This document shows positions 7,862 to 16,233 of a stretch of DNA of 42,539 bases, in pieces. The translations under genes were made by a program, and so were the position numbers. Under the pieces are notes generated by a model. The model was not told where the DNA came from and did no database searches. It saw only the letters and a list, made by a program, of their open reading frames with translations. The DNA is taken from the NCBI GenBank assembly GCA_964503665.1, contig CAZDAR010000017.1:1-42539 (forward strand), read 5' to 3'. This DNA is from 40-80 sp964503665. GTDB taxonomy: Bacteria > Bacteroidota > Bacteroidia > Flavobacteriales_D > Crocinitomicaceae. How positions within the stretch are numbered: position 1 is the first letter of the stretch; every line of letters begins with the position of its first letter.

Positions 7862-9052
7862 TTATTGCAAGCCTTCAATTTCTATATTTTCATTCACATC
7901 TTCCAAATAGTTAATGCCTTTGACATCGAAGCCAAATAGATTCATGAAATCAGCTCTATATCCTTCTAAGTCGCCAATTTTTGAAAGATTTTCAGTATTC
8001 ACTTGTAGCCATAATTCAGCAATTTTACTCTGAATCCCTTCGCTCATTTCCAAATCATCAATTCTAATTCTTCCTTTTTCATCAGTTGGAATGGAATGCC
8101 CACTATACAATCTTTCGCTAAACAGTCGTTGTATTTGCTCAATACACCCTTCATGAGTACCTGCTTCCTTCATCTTTTTATAAAGTAGAGAAATGTATAA
8201 AGGAATAACGGGAATTGCGGAGCTTGCCTGTGTTACTAGCGCCTTATTTACAGACACATACGCTTTTCCATTTAGCGCCTTTAAACTGTCTGTTATTTTA
8301 AATGCAGTTGCTTCCAAATGATCTTTCGCTTTTCCAATAGTTCCTTTTCGATAAACCGCTTCTGTAATTGAAGGTCCAATATAAGAATAGGCAACTGTCA
8401 TAGCACCGTTGGATAATGCATCGGCTTTCACTAAAGCGTCCATCCACATTTGCCAATCTTCACCGCCCATCACTGCAACAGTATTTTCAATATCTGCTTC
8501 TGTACAAGGTTCAATTGTAATATCTGTCACTATACCAGTATGAAAATCAACTGTTTTATTTGTGAAAGATTGTCCAATTGGTTTAAGTCTTGAGCGATGA
8601 GTAACGCCAGTTTTAGGATGAGTTCTCACAGGTGAAGCTAAACTATAAATAACCAAGTCTATTTTACCCAAGTCTTTTAAAATAAGATCTATTGTCTTTG
8701 TCTTCACTTCGTCGGAGAACGCATCTCCATTGATACTTTTTGCATAAAGTCCCGCTTTTTTGGCTTCTTGTTGAAACGCAGCACTATTATACCAACCTGG
8801 TGAAGCAGGCCTACCTTCTTGTGGCGGTTTTTCAAAGAAAACACCTATCGATGAGGCGTTTGAACCAAAAGCACATGTGATTCTTGAAGCAAGTCCAAAA
8901 CCAGTTGATGCACCAATTACTAAAACATTTTTAGGTCCATTGATTTTCCCTTTTGATTTAATAAAATCAATTTGATTTATTACATTTCTTTCACACCCCT
9001 TTGGATGTGACGTCAAGCAAATGAATCCTCTAATTTTCGATTCTATTATCAT
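7862..9052 (-). CDS. fabV: Trans-2-enoyl-CoA/ACP reductase FabV
   Basis: The 396-residue length and motifs fit FabV, the large short-chain-dehydrogenase-type enoyl reductase. It uses NADH to reduce trans-2-enoyl-ACP or -CoA, and many FabV enzymes resist triclosan. The cofactor motif GASTGFGLASR is at about residues 47-57. FabV's Tyr-X8-Lys pair is Tyr234/Lys243 in VYRKGTIGKAK. The family signatures SHPKGCERNV, GRPASPGWYNSAAF and YSLASPVRTHP are all present. The ATG at 9052 is the natural start. It may feed fatty-acid synthesis or a crotonyl-CoA route; sequence alone does not decide. Confidence 0.95.
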   Translation of the reverse strand: MIIESKIRGFICLTSHPKGCERNVINQIDFIKSKGKINGPKNVLVIGASTGFGLASRITCAFGSNASSIGVFFEKPPQEGRPASPGWYNSAAFQQEAKKAGLYAKSINGDAFSDEVKTKTIDLILKDLGKIDLVIYSLASPVRTHPKTGVTHRSRLKPIGQSFTNKTVDFHTGIVTDITIEPCTEADIENTVAVMGGEDWQMWMDALVKADALSNGAMTVAYSYIGPSITEAVYRKGTIGKAKDHLEATAFKITDSLKALNGKAYVSVNKALVTQASSAIPVIPLYISLLYKKMKEAGTHEGCIEQIQRLFSERLYSGHSIPTDEKGRIRIDDLEMSEGIQSKIAELWLQVNTENLSKIGDLEGYRADFMNLFGFDVKGINYLEDVNENIEIEGLQ

Positions 9053-9067
9053 GATAGTTTATTTTCT

Positions 9068-9331
9068 TTAGTTTTCTAATAAATTGATATTACCTTTATT
9101 TCTACGAGCAATATATTTTTTTTGATGATTTTTATCGATAAATATATAAAATCCAATGAACTCTCCTACAATTTATTTTGATTGTTGCTCTGATAATTTC
9201 ATTTCAATATCATCAACGATTCTATTTAATCAATTTCTTTTACGCAAACTATTCCTGTAAATTCCACTCCAAAATAGACTTTGATTCCCATTTCTCTTTG
9301 AAACTTCTTTTTCGATTATCAATTTTTCAAC
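9068..9331 (-). other. Decayed reading frame in the gap upstream of fabV
   Basis: The 388 bases between fabV and the IS remnant (9053-9441) hold no intact gene. On the minus strand one frame reads through about 87 codons with only two internal stops. It includes coding-like stretches such as GEFIGFYIFIDKNHQKKYIA and ends at TAA 9068-9070, 15 bases before the fabV ATG. This looks like a pseudogene fragment, but I cannot name the parent family. The rest of the gap shows nothing else. Confidence 0.25.
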
Positions 9332-9441
9332 AGTAATATTGAGGCATCATAAACTTTTGATCAAAAGGAAACAACCCTTGCTGATGGGGCAACAATCCCG
9401 TATTTTATATGGACTCGACTAGGTAAATTTTTATTAGAATA

Positions 9442-10190
9442 ACCCGTTCTGCATTTAGGACAAATTTACTTTTAAATTATTGATTGGTCAGTTAAAAACG
9501 AATTTGTTTAAATATTGTATCAATGTCAAAGCTGTTATCTTCGATAAAATTCTTGTTTTAAAACCATTGAATGATTATGCAAAATCCTGCCTTATTCGAA
9601 ACTGGTCACAGAGTTGAGAAAAAAGTGTTTACCTTCGGTGCTACTTCGTGGTCAATACGTTTTCTACTTTTCCTAAATACATAAGGTTGTTTACTCTAAT
9701 TTATTTGATTTTTTCGCATTGATGTTTTCAGTTTGATCTGTGATGATTCAAATAAATTCAGTTGATAGTCAACAGACAGATAGCCCATATCTGCAAGCAT
9801 TGTACAGTTTGAATAACTCATTCTTATATCTTTCAGCATATGAATATCATGTACAGAAGCAGGTGTTATATCAATACTTTGAAAAATACCATTTAGGGAA
9901 CAAACCCCATGTAATTTATAACCATAGTAATACATTTGCTGTGAAGTAAAAAATCCTTTATTTGGAGCAGAATAACTTCTCTCTTTACATATTTTGCTTC
10001 GAGAAGCTCTTGCGTTTTTTTTATATTTCTAAAGGCATAGAATCAATTATAAACACATCCTCATTTTCGTTAAACTTATTCGATATTTTCTTTCTAAGTT
10101 GTTCAATATAAGGAAAAAGAATTCACTGTGCGCACATTAATCAATTACAATAAAGTGGGAAATTCTGGATTAAAAAAGATATCGTACAGT
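9442..10190 (-). mobile_element. Dead IS982-family insertion sequence remnant
   Basis: The stretch contains a broken IS982-type transposase (next entry). Just beyond its stop codon, 9442-9460 reads ACCCGTTCTGCATTTAGGA. This is placed and worded like the terminal inverted repeat of such elements, recalled rather than checked. A matching repeat at the far end (10140-10200) is not recognisable, so the 5' end is truncated or eroded and the boundary near 10190 is approximate. The element cannot move on its own. Confidence 0.7.
9455..10175 (-). pseudogene. IS982 family transposase, degenerate
   Basis: Pieces of an IS982 DDE transposase appear in order on the minus strand. They are LFPYIEQLRKKISNKFNENE with FIIDSMPLE (first catalytic Asp), then after a frameshift in an A run near 10014-10022 KNARASRSKICKE and MYYYGYKLHGVCSLNG, SIDITPASVHDIHMLKDI, KLKTSMRKNQ, and finally QLCDQFRIR and FNGFKTRILSKITAL up to NNLKVNLS and its stop. 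The intact central frame is 9696-9935. Further damage: a stop after QIN, about 26 extra bases near 9630-9660, and a TGA where CGA is expected near 9487. About the first 100 residues are missing. Confidence 0.85.
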
Positions 10191-10207
10191 AGGGATTATT
10201 ATATACG

Positions 10208-10235
10208 AAAAAAAGGGAAGCTTTCACTTCCCTTT
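10208..10235 (-). terminator. Rho-independent terminator of the 10257-11162 gene
   Basis: On the minus strand a 9-bp stem, AAAGGGAAG paired with CTTCCCTTT around loop TGAAAG, is followed by a run of seven T. It lies about 20 bases past the stop of the outer-membrane gene. Confidence 0.8.
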
Positions 10236-10256
10236 CAAATAATTTAATAATTGAAA

Positions 10257-11162
10257 TTAAAAAGTATATTTCACACCTATTTGAATTCCCATCTGGTTAA
10301 AAGTAACCTTTTGGAACATCTCTTGTCTCGGAAGATCTGCATCAAATGATGTTGTATTATAATTAGGGTTATTTGAAGAGTCATTTAATTTATCAACGAA
10401 CTCAATCTCTTTTTGTGATGTTTTAAAATTATCAGATAGCTCTACACCATTCTTCTCATACGATTTCATAGTACGAGTACTTTGCTTAACTGTTAAAGAA
10501 GTCACGTAAACTTCTCCAAAAAGAGATAACTTCTCAGAAAGATTATATTTAAGTCCAACTGCACCTCTAAACCCAAGTGATATCTTACCATCTAATACAT
10601 ATTTCTCATTCAGTCTGTCTTTTACAATATCACCTGACACATTGTCTACATGAGACGTTATTGTATTAATGGTTGAAGTAGCTTTTCCATAAACTGGAAT
10701 AACAAATCCTAATTTTGCATAACCAGCAAGACCTTTAACAGTATCGGTAGAAAATATTACAGATGGGATTAAACGAATTTGATTAATTTGAGCATAGGCT
10801 TTTTTGGACGAAAAATTTTCTGCTTCGATATTGAAAACAGTATCTACATTTGACCAAATGACTTCATCTGTCATAATTTTTCCACCGCCAAAATAATTAA
10901 ACCCTAATTCAATTGCAACATGCTTATTCAATGTATAACCAGGCGTTAATTGAATACTAAAACCTTTCCCTAGAGAACCTGTGATATTAGTAGTTTCGAT
11001 TGATTTAGGAGTTTCTTGAATCATAGAAATATGATCTGATTTTCCAAGAACGGCACCCGGAAAACCTATGCCGTACCCCGCATTTATGTCTAAATATAAA
11101 TTTTGTGCATGTAGTCCGTAGCTGACAGCCATTAATGCAAGTAGCATTCCAATTTTTCTCAT
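10257..11162 (-). CDS. Outer-membrane beta-barrel protein
   Basis: The start is ATG 11162 (301 residues), which begins the signal peptide MRKIGMLLALMAVSYGLHAQ; 21 further codons upstream are not part of it and overlap the promoter. The mature protein has barrel-like alternating strands, for example LYLDINAGYGIGFPG, HVAIELGFNYFGGGK, LSLFGEVYVTSL and the C-terminal strand MGIQIGVKYTF, which ends in the Phe typical of outer-membrane proteins. No domain beyond a generic OmpA/porin-like barrel is seen. It is monocistronic with its own promoter and terminator. Confidence 0.75.
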   Translation of the reverse strand: MRKIGMLLALMAVSYGLHAQNLYLDINAGYGIGFPGAVLGKSDHISMIQETPKSIETTNITGSLGKGFSIQLTPGYTLNKHVAIELGFNYFGGGKIMTDEVIWSNVDTVFNIEAENFSSKKAYAQINQIRLIPSVIFSTDTVKGLAGYAKLGFVIPVYGKATSTINTITSHVDNVSGDIVKDRLNEKYVLDGKISLGFRGAVGLKYNLSEKLSLFGEVYVTSLTVKQSTRTMKSYEKNGVELSDNFKTSQKEIEFVDKLNDSSNNPNYNTTSFDADLPRQEMFQKVTFNQMGIQIGVKYTF

Positions 11163-11187
11163 GTGTTTTAGTTTACTTAATTTCTTA

Positions 11188-11216
11188 TAAAAGTACAGAT
11201 ATATATCCACTACAAA
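11188..11216 (-). promoter_or_regulatory. Promoter of the 10257-11162 outer-membrane gene
   Basis: The minus strand shows TTTG (11213-11216), a 17-base spacer and TACTTTTA (11188-11195), close to the Bacteroidota TTTG-N19-TAnnTTTG promoter. The leader would be about 20 bases. Confidence 0.45.
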
Positions 11217-11255
11217 GAGTATCAATTTATGTTTTTATCCAATTAATAATGTTAA

Positions 11256-12188
11256 TTACTTTTTCTTGGTTAAAAATGAATATTTGGTAATCAATTCTTG
11301 ATAAGCTATTTCTATTTTCTTTTGAAATATTGCGGATTGTTCACTTTTTGTATAAATCAATCGGTGATTTTTCATTGTGTTGTATTTTGATACATCTTGC
11401 TGAAATGTTTTTGAATAATCAGAGAAATAAGTTTCAATAAATCGTTCATATACTTCATTAATAGCTAATTCATTCGGATGAGCACCATCTGTTTTATAAA
11501 AACGATAATCTCTCAATTCTTCTTGAACAATTTCATAACTCGAAAAATAATCACCCTCTAATTGATGCACCAATTCTATTAAGCGCGATTTACTACGTAA
11601 ATTCTCCACTACTCCGTCTTTCAAATGTTTTACTGGACTTACCGTGAAAATAATCTTTAGTGAAGGATTGAACTTTTTAAGATGAGGAATTAAATCACTC
11701 CATATTCTTTTCATTTCATCTACTTCTGACAACTCTTTCTCAAAATTATCACCCGATTGCTTGTGACAATTAGCAACAATTTCATTGAAATCTTTATGGC
11801 GATAGCCAAAAGCAGTTCCAAATGTGACAATTAGCACTTTTGCTAACTTAAGCTTCGCGTGAAGCATTAAAATAGTGGTATTAAACTGTTTTAAAAGTGT
11901 GTCGGTGTCGTAGGCGAAAAAAGTACCCGATGCATTCCACGAAAAAGAGACGTCTTCTCGCCTTATGATTCGTGTATCGGTCTTAACATGAATACTTTTG
12001 TGAAGTAGTACAGCTAATGGAATGGGATGAAAAATGACACCAAACGGATTCGTTTCTACCGTAAATCCATCTTGCTTCAATCGTTGTCCAATTTCTTCTG
12101 AAAAGCAACTTCCCAAACTAATTATCTCATCTTGTGGTTCCACTTTCCATTTAGAATCGGGTACCTGAAAGTCAATGGTTAACTTCAT
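11256..12188 (-). CDS. GSCFA family protein
   Basis: The 310-residue protein carries the family's name-giving motif, here GSCFS at residues 26-30, where the Ser resembles the nucleophile of SGNH hydrolases. A C-terminal DGAHPNELA near residue 244 resembles the Asp-x-x-His of such enzymes, and ANCHKQ and TVSPVKHLKDG are also family-like. GSCFA proteins have no proven function; a carbohydrate esterase or O-acyl-modifying role would fit. Its start overlaps the end of the deacetylase gene by 17 bases, so it is the third gene of a polysaccharide operon. Confidence 0.85.
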   Translation of the reverse strand: MKLTIDFQVPDSKWKVEPQDEIISLGSCFSEEIGQRLKQDGFTVETNPFGVIFHPIPLAVLLHKSIHVKTDTRIIRREDVSFSWNASGTFFAYDTDTLLKQFNTTILMLHAKLKLAKVLIVTFGTAFGYRHKDFNEIVANCHKQSGDNFEKELSEVDEMKRIWSDLIPHLKKFNPSLKIIFTVSPVKHLKDGVVENLRSKSRLIELVHQLEGDYFSSYEIVQEELRDYRFYKTDGAHPNELAINEVYERFIETYFSDYSKTFQQDVSKYNTMKNHRLIYTKSEQSAIFQKKIEIAYQELITKYSFLTKKK

Positions 12189-13461
12189 CTATTTTTTGAA
12201 TTGTATAATCTATTAATTTACTCCATTCTTTCCAATTATGCCATTCACTGATGCTTTCATTGTGCCAAATTGTAATGAAATTCCCACCATATTTATGGGC
12301 TTCAACAATGAGTGCTTCAATTACTTTTTTACTTTGTTCAGCAGATAGTTTCAGATAATCTCTAAGTGTTCCATCCATGTAAGAAAATGGATGAATCCAA
12401 TAGTCTTGTTCATGATTTTTTTCCAGATCAAAAAAAGGGAATTTCTGTATCGTCCCTGCTCTAAATCCAATAATATCACCTAAGCCTAAGGTAAAATCAG
12501 CGGTCAATCCAACTTTTTGATTCCGTTGATACGTTTCTGGTAGTCTTAATCTTAAAAAATGTTGTCTCGATGTTTCAACAGAATGATTTAATATCACTTC
12601 CAGATCATTTTTTTCTTTTTGTAACTTATCAAATGATTCGTTGGAAGCGTAACTTGGATGTAGTCCAATTGCGAGCTCATCTCCTATTTCATTGATAAAA
12701 CGACGGTGTTTAACGAAAGTATTTGAAACATTTCTATCGTATTTATCGAAATCTCCAACTAACCAAAAAAGGTGGACATTTATCCCTTTTTTATGATAGC
12801 TTATTATTTTGTCATAGGTATCATATGGATCTTTTCGAAACCGAAGTAAGGTAGCCGATTTTGTAGCCATTCTTTTAAAGTCGAAGCGGAAAAAATCTTT
12901 AAAATAGGAACCTAAAATCCGTGTAAATGGTTTCCATTTGAAAGCAAAAGTATTGTCGATATCAAATGTTAGTGTCAGTGATAATGGAGCATATTTAATT
13001 TCGAGTGTTCGACTCATTTTCCGCTGGTAATCCTCCAAAAAAGCATCTATCCATCTTTCTACCATTAATTGTTTTTCCCATCCATATTTTACCAAAAAAC
13101 TATCCTTCGCTTGAAAGCGACCGTGAACATCGGGAGTAGAATAACAGTACTCCTCCATCCGTGTCAAATGATAAAAAATACTTGCTAAAGGGTCGACAAT
13201 CCCGTCAAACGCAAGGCATTCTTGCTGTCCAAAAAGAGTCTTAGAAATAGCAAGCTCTGTTATTGACTGCTCATAAAGTAATTCGGATGATTTAAGACCT
13301 TTACTTTCATCCTTATTTGTTTGTGAATATAAATAGATATCCTTTTTATCTATACTATCATCAATAGCAATTAGATTAAAATCAACACCACGAAAGTCTC
13401 GAATACGTTCAAACACATATTGAATACGTGGCGTTAACTCATCTACCGCTATTTTTAGCAT
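12172..13461 (-). CDS. Polysaccharide deacetylase family protein
   Basis: The 429-residue protein has an N-terminal DUF7033-like region (about residues 1-165) and a NodB-like polysaccharide deacetylase domain (about residues 170-400). The metal-site motifs are altered but recognisable: TFDIDNTFAFKW in place of TFDDG, and IGLHPSYASNE in place of HSxxH. The late segments FRAGTIQKFPFF and TIWHNESISEWHNW fit the fold. No signal peptide is visible, so it appears cytoplasmic. It could deacetylate an N-acetylated sugar intermediate. It overlaps wecB by 7 bases and the GSCFA gene by 17 bases. Confidence 0.85.
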   Translation of the reverse strand: MLKIAVDELTPRIQYVFERIRDFRGVDFNLIAIDDSIDKKDIYLYSQTNKDESKGLKSSELLYEQSITELAISKTLFGQQECLAFDGIVDPLASIFYHLTRMEEYCYSTPDVHGRFQAKDSFLVKYGWEKQLMVERWIDAFLEDYQRKMSRTLEIKYAPLSLTLTFDIDNTFAFKWKPFTRILGSYFKDFFRFDFKRMATKSATLLRFRKDPYDTYDKIISYHKKGINVHLFWLVGDFDKYDRNVSNTFVKHRRFINEIGDELAIGLHPSYASNESFDKLQKEKNDLEVILNHSVETSRQHFLRLRLPETYQRNQKVGLTADFTLGLGDIIGFRAGTIQKFPFFDLEKNHEQDYWIHPFSYMDGTLRDYLKLSAEQSKKVIEALIVEAHKYGGNFITIWHNESISEWHNWKEWSKLIDYTIQKIDEVNH

Positions 13462-14600
13462 AATTCTACTATTTTCGAAAGTATAAATTCTGCTGCTTTA
13501 CCATTTCCGAAAATGGTTGGGAACGTTAAATCTGTCTTATTTAAAAAATGATTTACACCTGCAACAATTCTGGAATATTCTGCACTAGCGAGAACAGCAC
13601 AACCGTTCTCCACAATTTCTACCCATTCTGTATGAGGTCGAAGAATAACAGCAGGTTTTTGAAAGAAATATGCTTCTTTCTGAACTCCACCACTATCTGT
13701 AATTATTAATTGTGCATTTTTTTCTAAGGCGATCATTTCGATAAATCCAACTGGTTCTATGATATGTAATCGTTTTTCTTGCTGAATTTTATCCAACAAT
13801 GTGGATTCTAATAACTGCCCCATCATCTTTTTAGTCCGTGGATGTAAAGGCAGCACAACCATCGTATTATGCGTTTGAATTATTTCAAGTAAGGCATTAA
13901 AAATAGCGGTGAGATGTTGCTCATTATCAGTGTTACTATCCCGATGAATAGTCGAAAGAATATAAGCATTAGGTTGCAATGAATTCTCCTGTAATATGGT
14001 AGATTGTTGACCTGCTACATTAGCAAAATGAAGTGAATTGTCATACATTATATCTCCACACTCAAAAACTGCGGGATTATTCATCGTTGCATCGTTATGA
14101 TGAATAATATTCTCACTAGACAAGTTGGTTATTGCTGTTTTCGTAGGACAAAACAATAAAGAACTAACATGGTCGGTCATAATACGATTTATTTCCTCTG
14201 GCATTGATTTATCAAAACTTCTCAATCCTGCTTCGATATGTATCAATGGTATATGTCTTTTAGAAGCAACCAAAGCTCCTGCTAATGTAGAATTTGTATC
14301 TCCATAAACTAAAAAGGCATCACATGGATGTTGATCTAAATAATCATCTAGCTTCTCCATCATTGCCCCAGTTTGTTTAGCATGTGAAAGACTTCCGACA
14401 TTCAAATTCAAATCTGGTTTGGCAATTCTCATTTCTTCAAAAAAGACATCCGACATTTCTGGTGAATAGTGCTGTCCTGAATGAATGGTCACTAAATTAA
14501 CTTTGTCTGTAAAATAATTCCTTACCGCTCGTTCAATTGCGGAATGTTTAATAATCTGAGGGCGAGCACCAATTAGTGCAATGATTGTTTTTTTATTCAC
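13455..14600 (-). CDS. wecB: UDP-N-acetylglucosamine 2-epimerase (WecB/WbpI type)
   Basis: This 381-residue protein has the full set of non-hydrolysing 2-epimerase motifs: GARPQIIKHSAIERAV at the start, IHSGQHYSPEMSD, VYGDTNSTLAGAL, IHIEAGLRSFD, MPEEINRIMTDH, STIHRDSNTDN and TDSGGVQKEAYFF. It converts UDP-GlcNAc or a derivative (a diacetamido-uronate in WbpI-type enzymes) into the manno isomer for surface glycans; the exact sugar is not settled. The start is GTG at 14600, and an in-frame ATG occurs only far downstream. It is the first gene of the operon. Confidence 0.88.
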   Translation of the reverse strand: MNKKTIIALIGARPQIIKHSAIERAVRNYFTDKVNLVTIHSGQHYSPEMSDVFFEEMRIAKPDLNLNVGSLSHAKQTGAMMEKLDDYLDQHPCDAFLVYGDTNSTLAGALVASKRHIPLIHIEAGLRSFDKSMPEEINRIMTDHVSSLLFCPTKTAITNLSSENIIHHNDATMNNPAVFECGDIMYDNSLHFANVAGQQSTILQENSLQPNAYILSTIHRDSNTDNEQHLTAIFNALLEIIQTHNTMVVLPLHPRTKKMMGQLLESTLLDKIQQEKRLHIIEPVGFIEMIALEKNAQLIITDSGGVQKEAYFFQKPAVILRPHTEWVEIVENGCAVLASAEYSRIVAGVNHFLNKTDLTFPTIFGNGKAAEFILSKIVELC

Positions 14601-14619
14601 AACATATTAGTTTAGTAAG

Positions 14620-14627
14620 CAAAAATA
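14620..14627 (-). promoter_or_regulatory. -7 promoter box of the polysaccharide operon
   Basis: TATTTTTG on the minus strand is an exact TAnnTTTG, 19 bases before the GTG start of wecB. No clear -33 TTTG at standard spacing. Confidence 0.4.
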
Positions 14628-14774
14628 ATGGAAACAATCGAAGATAGTTTTATTTACCTATTAAAAATGCCTCGATAGATGTTTTAATATAGAAATACAT
14701 GAAAGAACAGCTAAAAAACACTTAAGAAACGAACCGAAACACGTTGATTCCTAAAAAAGATGTATTTTTAAAAC

Positions 14775-15194
14775 ATGAATTGGATTACAACAGATTTAGA
14801 AAAAGTAAATCAACTGAGCAGCAATACGTTAATGGAAACGTTAGACATACAATGCGTCGCTATCTACGATAACAAAGTAGAGATGACCATGCCTGTAGGC
14901 CCTAAAAATCACCAACCAATGGGATTATTACACGGAGGAGCGAGCGTTGCATTAATTGAAAGTGTTGGCTCACTTGGTTCTGCCTTATTAATCGACTTAC
15001 AAAAAGAAGCATGTGTTGGCTTGGAAGTGAATGCTAACCATATCAGTTCAATAAAGACTGGAATGGTACGAGCTATTGCAGAAATTATTCATTGTGGTAA
15101 AAAAACACACGTTTGGAAAGTAGACATTTTTGATGCTGCTACTAAAAAATTAATTTGTACTGGTCGTCTAACTGTAATGATTATTCAAAAATGA
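14775..15194 (+). CDS. Hotdog-fold acyl-CoA thioesterase (PaaI/MenI type)
   Basis: The 139-residue product fits the PaaI-like hotdog thioesterases. The helix motif LLHGGASVALIESVGSLGS contains His53-Gly-Gly and the likely catalytic Glu62. These enzymes hydrolyse aromatic acyl-CoA thioesters. The gene overlaps an isochorismate synthase gene (ATGA), so hydrolysis of 1,4-dihydroxy-2-naphthoyl-CoA in menaquinone synthesis (the MenI role) is the best guess. The evidence for that role is context, not specific residues. A weak -7 box, TATTTTTA, ends 4 bases before the ATG. Confidence 0.85.
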   Translation: MNWITTDLEKVNQLSSNTLMETLDIQCVAIYDNKVEMTMPVGPKNHQPMGLLHGGASVALIESVGSLGSALLIDLQKEACVGLEVNANHISSIKTGMVRAIAEIIHCGKKTHVWKVDIFDAATKKLICTGRLTVMIIQK

Positions 15195-16162
15195 TTGACA
15201 TTCTAAAAGTACGCTACCCTCAGAGTGCCGTAGTTTCTTATGCTGGCAAATTGATCAACTTTAGCGACAAACCATCGCATTCTGGTTTCTTAATCACCGA
15301 CTTTTCTACTGATAAGCTGTACCGTTTTGCTGCAACAGAAAATTATGATGAAACGAAAGACTACGCACTCCATTTCTCCGATAACGAACCTGTTGTGTAT
15401 TCTAAAGAAGAGTATATTTATAGAGCTTCTGATTTTTTACATGAACTACAACAAAAGAATTTTCTGAAAGCTATTTTCTCAAGAGTAAAAAAAGTAAATT
15501 TTGACAGTACAAAAGTATATCAATTGTTTGATGCCTTATGTGAACACTATCCTGACACGTTTGTTTATTTACTGAGTTGTGAAAAGCTTGGTACTTGGAT
15601 TGGTGCTTCTCCTGAATTTGTCGTAGAAAAAATGGGAAGAGAATTATACACTATGTCATTAGCAGGTACTAAAAAAGATGCTTCTATTCCATGGTCCCAA
15701 AAAGAGGTATTAGAGCAAGAATACGTGACCAAATTCATCGAAAACTCACTTAAAAACATAAAGGTAGACAATCTAAAATCTGTTGGACCATACGACTATG
15801 TGGCTGGTTCAGTTATTCATCTTAAAACGGATATTTATGCTGAAACGGACTTGGGTTCTTTAGAACTAGCACTTTTTCTACATCCTACACCTGCAGTAAG
15901 TGGTCTACCAAAGATGGAAAGTATCGAACTTATTGCCGAACATGAAGAACATGAAAGAAGTTTATATGCCGGACTAATTGGCTTTTATACGGAGCAAAAC
16001 AGCAGTTTGTATGTTAATCTAAGGTGTGCCCAAATACAAAAACAAGCTTCTTATCTCTATCTAGGTGGTGGATTTACAAAAGATTCAGAAGTTGAAAACG
16101 AATGGGAAGAAACAGAAAACAAATCCATGACATTAATAAATATCATGAGTCAAATTGACTAA
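15191..16162 (+). CDS. menF: Isochorismate synthase
   Basis: I start at ATG 15191, overlapping the thioesterase stop, which gives 323 residues. Family motifs of chorismate-binding enzymes are clear: GASPEFVVEKMG, YTMSLAGTKKDA, EQEYVTKFIEN, LHPTPAVSGLPK and the C-terminal GGGFTKDSEVENEWEETENK. Isochorismate synthase isomerises chorismate to isochorismate with magnesium, the first step of menaquinone or catecholate siderophore synthesis. No siderophore genes are nearby, and the thioesterase partner favours menaquinone. The enzyme is compact, with a short N-terminal region compared with E. coli MenF. Confidence 0.88.
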   Translation: MIDILKVRYPQSAVVSYAGKLINFSDKPSHSGFLITDFSTDKLYRFAATENYDETKDYALHFSDNEPVVYSKEEYIYRASDFLHELQQKNFLKAIFSRVKKVNFDSTKVYQLFDALCEHYPDTFVYLLSCEKLGTWIGASPEFVVEKMGRELYTMSLAGTKKDASIPWSQKEVLEQEYVTKFIENSLKNIKVDNLKSVGPYDYVAGSVIHLKTDIYAETDLGSLELALFLHPTPAVSGLPKMESIELIAEHEEHERSLYAGLIGFYTEQNSSLYVNLRCAQIQKQASYLYLGGGFTKDSEVENEWEETENKSMTLINIMSQID

Positions 16163-16182
16163 TCAAAACAAAAGAATATCTA

Positions 16183-16209
16183 AGAGCGAAAATAAAATCA
16201 ATTCGCTCT
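16183..16209. terminator. Hairpin between menF and the bTHX-like gene (weak)
   Basis: An 8-bp stem, AGAGCGAA with TTCGCTCT, encloses an 11-base AT-rich loop. There is no clean T run on either strand, so it may be a weak terminator for the two convergent genes or only a stability hairpin. Confidence 0.4.
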
Positions 16210-16233
16210 ACAATAAATTATAACATCACACTA

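Noticed and set aside
10140..10200. Second terminal repeat of the IS982 remnant
   Set aside because: No stretch there is a convincing reverse complement of ACCCGTTCTGCATT, so I did not call the far end.
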